DNA from: UBA4720 sp038227135
Lineage (GTDB): Bacteria; Gemmatimonadota; Gemmatimonadetes; Gemmatimonadales; Gemmatimonadaceae
Reading direction: 5' to 3'
NCBI GenBank assembly: GCA_038227135.1
Contig: JBBRQC010000006.1
Location: 1-64,000 of the forward strand
Length of the DNA stretch: 64,000 nucleotides
Below are positions 57,651-64,000 of the stretch, piece by piece (within the stretch, counting starts at the first letter, position 1; each line of letters begins with the position of its first letter). A program made the translations under genes and the position numbers. The notes under the pieces are model-generated. The model searched no databases. It worked only from the letters and a program-made list of their open reading frames with translations, and was not told the origin of the DNA.

Positions 57651-58340
57651 ATGACGCGTTCCTACACGATTGCACTCGACGGATCCACGTATCAGGGGAG
57701 CGTCGCGGTCATTCGCGACGATCAGGTTGTGGCCGAGCGTACTCTGGGCGGGGAGGACGGCGGAACTCTGCGCGCGGGAAGGGGAGACGCCCTGATGCCA
57801 GCAATTGCCGAATGTCTGAGCGAGGCTGGGATCAATCGCGGCGCGATCGCGCGGATCGTGTGCGGGGCGGGACCAGGCAGCTTCACGAGTCTGCGTGTGG
57901 CCGGCTCGCTTGCGAAGGGCCTCGCCGCGGGGTACGGAGTTGAGCTCTACGCCGTTTCGTCGCTCATTCTGACTATCGCCGGTGCTCGACCGCCCCTACC
58001 CGCGGGAAAATATCTTTCCGTCCTCGACGCGATGCGCGGTGAATACTTTGCCGCCCGGGTTACGCTGCAATCGGATCAAACGGTAATTCAATCGGAGGCG
58101 ACAACCTTGATCAGCGCGGCGGAGCTCGGGGAGATGGGCGGGCGCGAGCCACTTGTTCGCGTCGTGGGGCCAGCTCAGGGCCTCGATTTCCGTCCGCACG
58201 CGAGGGGCGTCGCCCCTCTGCTCAAATCCCTGGTCGGTGACGGCCCGGTCGATCTCGCTTCGTGGGAGCCGAACTACGGCCGGCTGTCGGAGGCGCAGGT
58301 GCGGTGGGAGGCGGCGCACGGGCGTCCCCTTCAGGCATGA
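57651..58340 (+). CDS. tsaB: t6A biosynthesis protein TsaB
   Basis: The 229-residue ASKHA-fold protein partners TsaD. The start MTRSYTIALDGSTYQGSVAV and the core CGAGPGSFTSLRVAGSLAKG (about 82-101) match YeaZ/TsaB. It lacks the full ATP-binding features of TsaD, as usual for TsaB. ATG 57651 with CAGGGGC upstream is preferred over an earlier in-frame start. It overlaps rimI by 4 nt (ATGA), giving the common tsaE-tsaB-rimI order; tsaD is elsewhere. Confidence 0.92.
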   Translation: MTRSYTIALDGSTYQGSVAVIRDDQVVAERTLGGEDGGTLRAGRGDALMPAIAECLSEAGINRGAIARIVCGAGPGSFTSLRVAGSLAKGLAAGYGVELYAVSSLILTIAGARPPLPAGKYLSVLDAMRGEYFAARVTLQSDQTVIQSEATTLISAAELGEMGGREPLVRVVGPAQGLDFRPHARGVAPLLKSLVGDGPVDLASWEPNYGRLSEAQVRWEAAHGRPLQA

Positions 58341-58834
58341 CCGCTTTCCTCCGGCCGGCGATCGAGACCGACCTCAGCTACGTCGCCCAGATCGAGAAGT
58401 CCTCCTTCGCCGACCCCTGGAGCGTGCAATCATTCCGGCGTCTCCTTGGCGTTGCACCCGCTATCTTTCTCGTAGCACTTTGTCCACCGGATCAGGCCAT
58501 CGCAGGATATGTGGTCGCGTTCGCGGTTGAGGAGGACGGCGAGCTGCTGAACGTTGCGGTAGACGCGAAGTTCCGTGGACAAGGTCTGGCGGGACAGATG
58601 CTGGACGCGGTGCTGATCGAGCTGGGCGCGCGAGGCGTTCGCGCCGCGTTTCTCGAGGTCCGCGAATCCAACAGCGCCGCGCGCGCGCTTTACGAGTCAC
58701 GGGCATTCGTCGAGATCGGACGAAGATCGAGGTATTACCGTAGCCCGGTCGAGGATGCGCTGGTGTTGAGAAGAACTCTCGAGGTCGCCGAGGGCGACAG
58801 CAGGAGAGCGCAGGGCAGTTTTGCTGATCGTTGA
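58337..58834 (+). CDS. rimI: Ribosomal-protein-alanine N-acetyltransferase RimI
   Basis: The 165-residue GNAT protein has the acetyl-CoA loop KFRGQGLAGQMLDAVLIEL and the LEVRESNSAARALYESRAFV block characteristic of RimI. It N-acetylates ribosomal protein S18 and related termini. It overlaps tsaB by 4 nt, a common linkage. The last ~20 residues are an extra tail. A separate promoter for ssb follows its stop. Confidence 0.9.
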   Translation: MTAFLRPAIETDLSYVAQIEKSSFADPWSVQSFRRLLGVAPAIFLVALCPPDQAIAGYVVAFAVEEDGELLNVAVDAKFRGQGLAGQMLDAVLIELGARGVRAAFLEVRESNSAARALYESRAFVEIGRRSRYYRSPVEDALVLRRTLEVAEGDSRRAQGSFADR

Positions 58835-58844
58835 AATCGTTGGT

Positions 58845-58873
58845 TTGCCCGGGCCCTGAGCCCTACCTATACT
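58845..58873 (+). promoter_or_regulatory. Promoter of ssb
   Basis: TTGCCC (58845-58850), 17-nt spacer, TATACT (58868-58873, 5 of 6 to consensus). The ssb start codon GTG 58911 lies about 30 nt after the expected start site. Confidence 0.8.
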
Positions 58874-58910
58874 ATTCTGGGCGGGAACCGAACTCTCGCC
58901 AGGAGGCACA

Positions 58911-59411
58911 GTGAGTCGAAGTCTGAACAAAGTCATGCTGATCGGAAACCTGGGCAGCGATCCGGAAGTCCGATCGACAACGGGTGGCGGCAGGGTCGCG
59001 ACGTTTTCGGTCGCGACGAGCCGGCAGTGGAATTCGCCGAATGGTGAGAAGCAGGAGAAGACCGAGTGGCACCGGTGCGTGGTCTGGAACAGCAAAGCGT
59101 CCACCCTCGCCGACGTCGTCGAGAAATATTGCAAGAAGGGCGACAGGATCTACGTCGAAGGACGCATCGAGTACCGCCAGTGGCAGGACAAGGAAAACCA
59201 GACCCGCTACAGCACAGAGATCAACGTGCGCGAGCTTGTGATGCTGGGCGGTGGTAAGGGTGGCGGCGGTGACTTCGACGGTGAGAGCTCGGGGAGAAGT
59301 CGCGCTCCGGCCGCCGCGGGTGCCAAGACATCGGGCGGCACGACCGGCGCGGGCGATTTCGAGGATTTCCCTGGCGCCCTGCAGGACACCGACGACGACT
59401 TGCCGTTCTAA
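58911..59411 (+). CDS. ssb: Single-stranded DNA-binding protein
   Basis: The 166-residue SSB begins MSRSLNKVMLIGNLGSDPEV and has the OB-fold with TEWHRCVVWNSKA and GDRIYVEGRIEYRQWQDKEN. A Gly/Ala linker follows, and the acidic C-terminal tip DTDDDLPF recruits partner enzymes. It has its own promoter and a terminator-like hairpin 25 nt past its stop, so it is a single-gene unit. GTG 58911 follows CAGGAGG. Confidence 0.95.
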   Translation: MSRSLNKVMLIGNLGSDPEVRSTTGGGRVATFSVATSRQWNSPNGEKQEKTEWHRCVVWNSKASTLADVVEKYCKKGDRIYVEGRIEYRQWQDKENQTRYSTEINVRELVMLGGGKGGGGDFDGESSGRSRAPAAAGAKTSGGTTGAGDFEDFPGALQDTDDDLPF

Positions 59412-59435
59412 CCGCGCAGGATTTGAAATGGTCTG

Positions 59436-59464
59436 AGCGGCCCCGCGTTGCGGGGCCGCTTTGG
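59436..59464 (+). terminator. Terminator-like hairpin after ssb
   Basis: AGCGGCCCCGC (59436-59446) pairs perfectly with GCGGGGCCGCT (59450-59460) across a 3-nt loop. Only TT-GG follows, so termination strength is uncertain, but the 11-bp GC stem is striking. Confidence 0.7.
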
Positions 59465-59483
59465 CTATCTGGAAGGCGGAGCA

Positions 59484-59597
59484 GGGAGCCGTCACCCTCC
59501 AGTTGACGGCGGTTCAGCTCCCGTACAAGGGTCAGGCGTGACCTTAGGCCTGTCCTTTCCGTCCAATGGGTGACCCGCCATGCGGGCGTCTTACCCA
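59484..59597 (+). promoter_or_regulatory. Structured leader of the LysM gene (three stem-loops)
   Basis: Stem 1: GGGAG/CTCCC (59484, 59518) enclosing CCGTCA/TGACGG (59489, 59504). Stem 2: GGTCA-ggcg-TGACC (59530-59543). Stem 3: TGGGT/ACCCA (59567, 59593) enclosing CCCGC-cat-GCGGG (59574-59586). The region ends just before the ribosome site GGGAG (59611). A possible TTGACG (59503) lies inside stem 1. No known riboswitch is recognised; it could be a cis-acting control RNA. Confidence 0.45.
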
Positions 59598-59621
59598 TCC
59601 GACAAGTTCCGGGAGCACGAA

Positions 59622-60863
59622 GTGATCGGTCAATTCCTTAAGGCAACGTCAACAACCGCAAGCAGATCGGGCGCTCGCGCCTCCATTGTTTGCGCGGCAC
59701 TGCTCCTGTGCGGCGCGACGAGGACCGCGGTCGCTCAAGACAAACCCGCCGCCCCCGAGACCGTTCGTGCGGACACAGTCACCCGGATGCTCGTGGTCTC
59801 CGACACGACGAAGGAAGTCAAGCACACCGTCAAGAAGGGCGACACTCTCTGGGATTTGGCGAAGTTCTACCTCAAGGATCCGTTCCGGTGGCCTGAGATC
59901 TTCCGCCGCAACACCGATGTCGTAAAGAACCCGCATTGGATTTACCCCGGCGAAGTCATTCGCATCTGGGGCACGGAAGTGAAGACGGAAGCACTTGCGC
60001 ATGCCGACAGCGCTGGCGAAGTCGTGTCGCACGTCGTCACTCGCCCCGTTCCCCAGCAGCCGCAACAGACCACCACCGCAGCCAGCGGCTCGGATCTGAC
60101 GGTTTTTGCGTCTCCCTTGAGCCGCGCTGCCGCATCGATATCCGCTGAAGTAACGGGCCGCAGCCGCGGTGGGTCGGTTCGTCCTGGCGAAGTCCAGGCC
60201 GCGCCGTACGCCGATCGCGATGGAGGCCCCAGGGACGCCGGCCGAGTCGTAGCCAGCGCCGACCGGCCGGGCATCAAGACCAGCATCGTACGGTCCAAGT
60301 ATCAGCTGAACGACGCTCTCTATGTCGGGCTCCCCAAAGGATCCATCGCGCGTCTTGGCGATACTTACATGTCCTACGTGCTCGGCCCGGACCTCGGTGA
60401 TTTCGGACAGGTCGTGATTCCAACCGGGATTCTCCGCATTGAGAGCATCGCTTCCGGTCAGCGGGCGCTCGCGCGGATCGTTCGCCAGTATGGAGAGGTC
60501 GAGCTCGACCAACGGTTGACCACTGTCCCGGACATCACTTTCCCCACCGGATCGCTTTCTGCCGTTGCGGGAGGGGTCAGGGGAACGGTGATCTACGTGC
60601 ACGAAGAGCCGGTGCTTCCTTCGATCGGCCACTACGTACTGATATCTCCCAACGCCAAGAACGGCGTGAAGGTCGGCGACGAGATCACGTTCATCGACAA
60701 TTCCGTCGGAATGGATAATGAGACCGCGGCACCACCTGTTGTGGCAGCCATCGGCCAGGTTGTGCGCGTGACTCCGTACGCCACGAGCGTGATCATCATC
60801 CGGCAGCAGCAGCCTACGATCCACGAAGGAATGTCGGTCCGGCTGACGGGCACAACACCATAG
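59622..60863 (+). CDS. LysM domain-containing exported protein
   Basis: The 413-residue protein has a signal peptide (about 16-38, ending TAVAQ) and one LysM domain (KHTVKKGDTLWDLAKFYLKD, about 66-115), which binds peptidoglycan. The remaining two-thirds are a beta-rich extracytoplasmic region with repeated short domains and no recognised enzyme motif. GTG 59622 is chosen because GGGAG (59611-59615) is six bases before it; an ATG at 59580 sits in the loop of leader stem 3. It may anchor or measure the cell wall. It is separated from hemX by a structured leader. Confidence 0.8.
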   Translation: MIGQFLKATSTTASRSGARASIVCAALLLCGATRTAVAQDKPAAPETVRADTVTRMLVVSDTTKEVKHTVKKGDTLWDLAKFYLKDPFRWPEIFRRNTDVVKNPHWIYPGEVIRIWGTEVKTEALAHADSAGEVVSHVVTRPVPQQPQQTTTAASGSDLTVFASPLSRAAASISAEVTGRSRGGSVRPGEVQAAPYADRDGGPRDAGRVVASADRPGIKTSIVRSKYQLNDALYVGLPKGSIARLGDTYMSYVLGPDLGDFGQVVIPTGILRIESIASGQRALARIVRQYGEVELDQRLTTVPDITFPTGSLSAVAGGVRGTVIYVHEEPVLPSIGHYVLISPNAKNGVKVGDEITFIDNSVGMDNETAAPPVVAAIGQVVRVTPYATSVIIIRQQQPTIHEGMSVRLTGTTP

Positions 60864-60871
60864 GGTACGAG

Positions 60872-60960
60872 CCACACGTCGCCTGAGTCGCAACGCTTGC
60901 GACCGAGGCGTGTCAGGCGAGTGGTGCGCCGGTAAAGTGCCCTAAAAGGGCGCCAGGGAA
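60872..60960 (+). promoter_or_regulatory. Structured leader of the heme/siroheme operon
   Basis: Nested inverted repeats: CCAC/GTGG (60872, 60921), TCGCCTGA/TCAGGCGA (60879-60886, 60913-60920, perfect), and inside them the perfect hairpin GTCGCAA-cgc-TTGCGAC (60887-60903). Downstream, GCGCC (60926-60930) can pair with GGCGC (60949-60953), while GCCCT (60939-60943) can pair with AGGGC (60947-60951). These two pairings share bases and exclude each other, as in a switch. hemX ATG is at 60978. No known riboswitch class fits. Confidence 0.6.
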
Positions 60961-60977
60961 TTAAATTAGAGCGATCA

Positions 60978-61784
60978 ATGATCCCGATCGCCCACTTCAT
61001 TGCTGTCACGTTCTACGTCGGCGCCGCCGCCATCGCGGCGCTGCCTTTTGCCCGCCGCGTAAAGGCGCCGGTTGGCGGCGTCGTAATCGCGCTTCTGCTC
61101 GGCATCGGGGCGCACGCCACGGGTCTGGCTGGGCTCACCCGGCAAGCCGGTGCCGCGTCGCTAACCGGACTTGGACCGGGCCTCTCGTTTGCCGGGCTGG
61201 TGCTCGCGCTGTCACTGCTGATAGTGGAGAGTCTGGCGCGCGAGGTGAGCCTCACTCTCGTAGCCGCACCGCTCGCGGCGCTCGTGACGATGGCCGGCAA
61301 CCTTACGGGCTTGCAGCCATTCCTCGAGCCGCAGGGGACCCGCGCTGTGTGGCTTGCGATGCACATCGTGCTCAGCTTCGTGGGGATCGCCGCTTACGCG
61401 ACTGCCGCTGCGGCCGGGACTATGTATCTCGTCGCACACCGCGAGCTGAAGTCTGCGCGATTCGGGGCGATCTTCAGGTTCTTCCCCCCACTCGACACGC
61501 TCGATCGCGTGAACCACGTGGCATCCATTACGAGCTTTTTCGGGCTCACGCTCGGACTGTCCCTCGCCACAGCGTATTCGTTCGAGTACCGGGCGCTGGT
61601 GCTGCCGCAGATCATCTGGGGAACGGCGGCGTGGATTGCCGTCAGCGCGCTGGTCCTTGGCCGGGTTCTCCGCGGTTGGCAGGCCCGACGCGCGGCGCTC
61701 ATGTCCGCGCTCACCTTTGCCAGCGTCATGGCGCTCTATGTGGTGTTCCGCATGGCGGCGCTCAACCGCGGACAATTCCTGTGA
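60978..61784 (+). CDS. HemX/CcsA-like membrane protein of heme synthesis
   Basis: The 268-residue protein has about eight membrane helices and conserved His residues as in the HemX/CcsA family (AMHIVLSFVGIAAYATAAAA, LDRVNHVASITSFFGLTLGL). The Trp-rich WWD loop of true cytochrome c-type CcsA is not present (only IIWGTAAWIAV). HemX-type proteins sit in hemA operons and affect glutamyl-tRNA reductase level. Its stop overlaps the next gene (GTGA), and hemA follows, so an operon role in heme synthesis is the likely one. Confidence 0.8.
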   Translation: MIPIAHFIAVTFYVGAAAIAALPFARRVKAPVGGVVIALLLGIGAHATGLAGLTRQAGAASLTGLGPGLSFAGLVLALSLLIVESLAREVSLTLVAAPLAALVTMAGNLTGLQPFLEPQGTRAVWLAMHIVLSFVGIAAYATAAAAGTMYLVAHRELKSARFGAIFRFFPPLDTLDRVNHVASITSFFGLTLGLSLATAYSFEYRALVLPQIIWGTAAWIAVSALVLGRVLRGWQARRAALMSALTFASVMALYVVFRMAALNRGQFL

Positions 61785-62386
61785 GCGACTTTCCTATCGC
61801 GCTCCACGGCGAGCGTTTGACCGCAGTAGTAATTGGGGGCGGATCCGTCGGGACCCGCAAAGCGCTGGCGCTCGTGGACGCGGGCGCCCAGGTTCGGGTC
61901 GTCTCGCCCAGGGTTACGTCGGACCTGGCTGAGGCGGAACGGGCGCATCGTCTGTCCATTGTGCGCGAGTCGTACAGCGCGGGCCAGCTCGACAAGGCCA
62001 TTCTCGTGATCGCCGCGACGGACTCGCGTGAGGTGAATGCGCAGGTCGCGGCTGACGCCCGCTCTCGGGGCAAGCTCGTCAACATCACGGATTTTCCTGA
62101 CGAAGGAAACTTCCACACGATGGCATTGCACAGGTCGGGCGATGTCACCATCGCTGTCTCGGCGGGCGGAGTACCCGGCGCCGCCGCCAGGATTCGCGAC
62201 GCAATCGCCGAGCGGTTCGACGCGCGCTACGGGCGGGCCGTGTCGGCCCTGCGTGGACTTCGCTCACGCCTGATCGCCGGTGGCGATGAGCGCTGGCGGG
62301 CGGCCGCGCCCAAGCTCATCGCCGACGATTTCTGCAGCTCCGTGGAAGACGGGTCCTTTACCGAGAAGGTCGAGACGTGGCGGTGA
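61781..62386 (+). CDS. Precorrin-2 dehydrogenase (siroheme synthesis)
   Basis: The 201-residue protein has a Rossmann-type start (TAVVIGGGSVGTRKALALVD) and the AATDSREVNAQVAADARSRG block of the CysG-N/Met8/SirC family, plus VNITDFPDEGNFHTMALHRS. It oxidises precorrin-2 to sirohydrochlorin with NAD+, and some homologues add iron. GTG 61781 overlaps hemX; hemA begins within its 3' end. This arrangement couples heme and siroheme branches in one transcript. Length matches stand-alone family members. Confidence 0.88.
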   Translation: MSDFPIALHGERLTAVVIGGGSVGTRKALALVDAGAQVRVVSPRVTSDLAEAERAHRLSIVRESYSAGQLDKAILVIAATDSREVNAQVAADARSRGKLVNITDFPDEGNFHTMALHRSGDVTIAVSAGGVPGAAARIRDAIAERFDARYGRAVSALRGLRSRLIAGGDERWRAAAPKLIADDFCSSVEDGSFTEKVETWR

Positions 62387-63714
62387 TCGTCGCCGGTGTC
62401 AGCCACGCCACGGCGCCGATCGAGGTTCGGGAGAAGCTCGCCTTTCGTCCGCACGAGGCGGTTCGCGAGATCGCGCAGCTGCGTGACGCGGGTTTGATCC
62501 GCGAGGGCGTTGTCCTGTCCACGTGCAACCGCACCGAGATCTATGCCGTCGAGCAGAACGGCGATTCGTTGGGGCAGATCACGGAAATCCTTTCTGCGCG
62601 ACTTGGGCAGGATGCCTCGCAATTCGTGTATCTGCGCCGTGATCACGAGGCTGCCTCCCACCTCTTCGCGGTCGCCGCCGGTCTCGAATCCATGATACTC
62701 GGCGAATCGCAGATACACGGCCAGGTGAAAGCCGCGTGGGAAGAGTGCCGCGCCCATTCCGGTCCGATTCTCAATCGAATGTTTCAGAGCGCCCTCCTTG
62801 CCGCCGCCCGCGCGAGGGAGGAAACCGGGATCGGCCATGGGGCTGCATCGGTCAGCTCCGCTGCCGTGCAGCTCGCCAAGAAAATCTTCGGCAGCCTGAA
62901 AGGGCGTCGCGCCATGATCCTCGGTGCGGGCGATGTCGCGGAGATAGCGCTGGAGTGCCTGCAAAACGAAGGAGTCAGGGTTGCGATCGTTGCCAACCGG
63001 ACTTTCGAACGCGCGCAGTCTCTGGCGGAACGTCACGCGGCGACCGCCATGCACTATGAAGAGTGCTGGAAGTCGCTCAGCGAAGTCGATGTCCTGCTCT
63101 GCTCGACTGCTTCGCCGGTGCCGGTTGTAACGGTGGCTCGCGTACGCGACGGAGTCGATGCCCGGGGCGACAGGCCTCTCTGCATTCTGGACATCGCGCT
63201 GCCCAGAGATGTCGAAGCCGCGGTCGGAGACCTCGACAACGTTTTTCTTTACGACCTCGACGATCTTCGGGCCGCCGCCGCCGCCAATCTCGAGCGGCGC
63301 GAGGAGGACATTCCCGCCGCGCAACGGATCATCGCCGAGGAAGTGCGGGTGTACTGGGATTGGGTGGCGGGGCTCGCGGCGGTCCCGGTGGTTCGTGAAT
63401 TCAGAGAAGAGATGGACAGGGTTCGGAGCGCCGAGCTCGCCGTGGCGCTGAGGCGCATCGGACCGCTATCGCCCGAGCAACGGGGAGCGATCGAGCACTT
63501 CTCCAGGGCGTTGATGAACAAGTTCCTGCACGAGCCGAGTGTGCGGCTCAAGGCCGCGGCCGCGAATGGTCGCGGGCTGGGCGTCGTGGACGCCGCGCGA
63601 TATCTCTTTGCGCTCGGAGAGAAGGGAGATGCTCCGCCGACTGAACACACCGACTCGACCACTCACACGCGGCCGGATGCGCTTCTCCCGGAGAGGACCG
63701 ATCCAAATGCCTAA
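62377..63714 (+). CDS. hemA: Glutamyl-tRNA reductase
   Basis: The 445-residue enzyme starts the C5 heme pathway. The catalytic domain includes VAGVSHATAPIEVREKLAF and STCNRTEIYA with the catalytic Cys50. GLESMILGESQIHGQVKAAW follows; the NADPH domain (RRAMILGAGDVAEIALECLQ) and the C-terminal dimerisation helices complete it. A ~25-residue Thr/His-rich tail follows the dimerisation domain. GTG 62377 overlaps the previous gene by 10 nt. An epimerase gene starts within its last codons. Confidence 0.95.
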   Translation: MAVIVAGVSHATAPIEVREKLAFRPHEAVREIAQLRDAGLIREGVVLSTCNRTEIYAVEQNGDSLGQITEILSARLGQDASQFVYLRRDHEAASHLFAVAAGLESMILGESQIHGQVKAAWEECRAHSGPILNRMFQSALLAAARAREETGIGHGAASVSSAAVQLAKKIFGSLKGRRAMILGAGDVAEIALECLQNEGVRVAIVANRTFERAQSLAERHAATAMHYEECWKSLSEVDVLLCSTASPVPVVTVARVRDGVDARGDRPLCILDIALPRDVEAAVGDLDNVFLYDLDDLRAAAAANLERREEDIPAAQRIIAEEVRVYWDWVAGLAAVPVVREFREEMDRVRSAELAVALRRIGPLSPEQRGAIEHFSRALMNKFLHEPSVRLKAAAANGRGLGVVDAARYLFALGEKGDAPPTEHTDSTTHTRPDALLPERTDPNA

Positions 63715-64000
63715 AGTGCTGGTCACCGGCGGAGCCGGTTTCATCGGATCGCACGTGGCCGATCTCTTCCTGGCAGAAGGGTGGGATGTCACGATCGTCG
63801 ACGATCTCTCCAGCGGAAAACGAGAAAACGTTCCAGCGGGCGCGAGGCTCCACGAGACCAGCGTCAACTCACCCGAGTTCGTGCGCCTGGTGACGGAGCA
63901 GAAGTTCGATGTCATCACACACCTGGCGGCGCAGATCGACGTCCGAAAGAGTGTCGCGGACCCCATTGCCGACGCGAGCATCAACATTATCGGGACGCTG
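63707..64000 (+). CDS. NAD-dependent sugar epimerase/dehydratase (partial, N-terminus)
   Basis: The first 98 residues are visible before the right edge. MPKVLVTGGAGFIGSHVADL is the GxxGxxG NAD-binding start of the extended SDR sugar epimerases, followed by TIVDDLSSGKRENVP and FDVITHLAAQIDVRKSVADP (the GalE-like LAAQxxVxxSxxDP block). UDP-glucose 4-epimerase is the likely function, although the Tyr-x3-Lys active site is outside the window. ATG 63707 overlaps the hemA stop by 8 nt. Confidence 0.85.
   Translation, partial: MPKVLVTGGAGFIGSHVADLFLAEGWDVTIVDDLSSGKRENVPAGARLHETSVNSPEFVRLVTEQKFDVITHLAAQIDVRKSVADPIADASINIIGTL

Noticed and set aside
59580..59621. ATG 59580 as start of the LysM protein
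   Set aside because: It lies in the loop of a stable hairpin with no ribosome site, whereas GTG 59622 has GGGAG six bases upstream and gives a cleaner signal peptide.

Overview
The window is a dense, GC-rich bacterial chromosome segment with almost no long non-coding stretch. The gene set fits a diderm (Gram-negative envelope) heterotroph: TonB/ExbB/ExbD energisers, BamD, outer-membrane-style lipoproteins, a membrane pyrophosphatase, phosphatidylinositol-type lipid synthesis (inositol-phosphate synthase plus a CDP-alcohol transferase), a ~1100-residue SecA and Zn-ribbon ribosomal proteins. The best guess from this combination is Gemmatimonadota; this is inferred from gene content, not proven. 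I see no phage, IS element, CRISPR array or plasmid genes. The window reads as core chromosome, and its novelty lies in regulatory RNA/DNA structures, gene partnerships and remnants.

Layout. 1-3.8 kb: end of a histidine kinase, a decayed TonB remnant, then a tonB-exbB-exbD-exbD-tonB-like operon. 4-17.6 kb: an uptake block with two APC amino-acid permeases flanking a divergent, probably K+-independent H+-pyrophosphatase, a glutamate/dicarboxylate symporter preceded by a ~190-nt fold-back repeat, and a minus-strand set (SSS symporter, A-type Fe-S carrier, SSS symporter, BadF-type amino-sugar kinase) divergent from a NamZ-like exo-muramidase lipoprotein. Together these suggest scavenging of peptidoglycan breakdown products. 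17.7-30.3 kb: PI-type lipid synthesis, the E1alpha/E1beta/E2 parts of a 2-oxoacid dehydrogenase complex with several small unknown proteins, a PHP phosphatase, a PTR1-like SDR, thioredoxin reductase, an MBL hydrolase, aspartase and an IscR-like regulator that looks leaderless.

30.4-41 kb: tRNA-Leu(CAG), smpB, an amidase, pyrD and pyrF, the alpha ribosomal operon (rpmJ-rpsM-rpsK-rpsD-rpoA-rplQ) with rpmB, then carB. 40.8-46.3 kb: a Wbp/Wlb-type UDP-sugar pathway making a di-N-acetylated 2,3-diamino uronate precursor, followed by UDP-glucose dehydrogenase. 46.3-58.8 kb: bamD, nadD, secA, an oxidoreductase, radC, rel (bifunctional ppGpp enzyme), uvrB and the t6A cluster tsaE-tsaB-rimI. 58.9-64 kb: ssb, a LysM protein with a structured leader, a heme/siroheme operon (hemX, precorrin-2 dehydrogenase, hemA) with a strongly structured leader, and the start of an epimerase gene.

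The most striking non-protein signal is a perfect 19-bp inverted repeat at 13390-13435. It would bury the ribosome binding site of the symporter next to the amino-sugar kinase, pairing it with the gene's own first codons.
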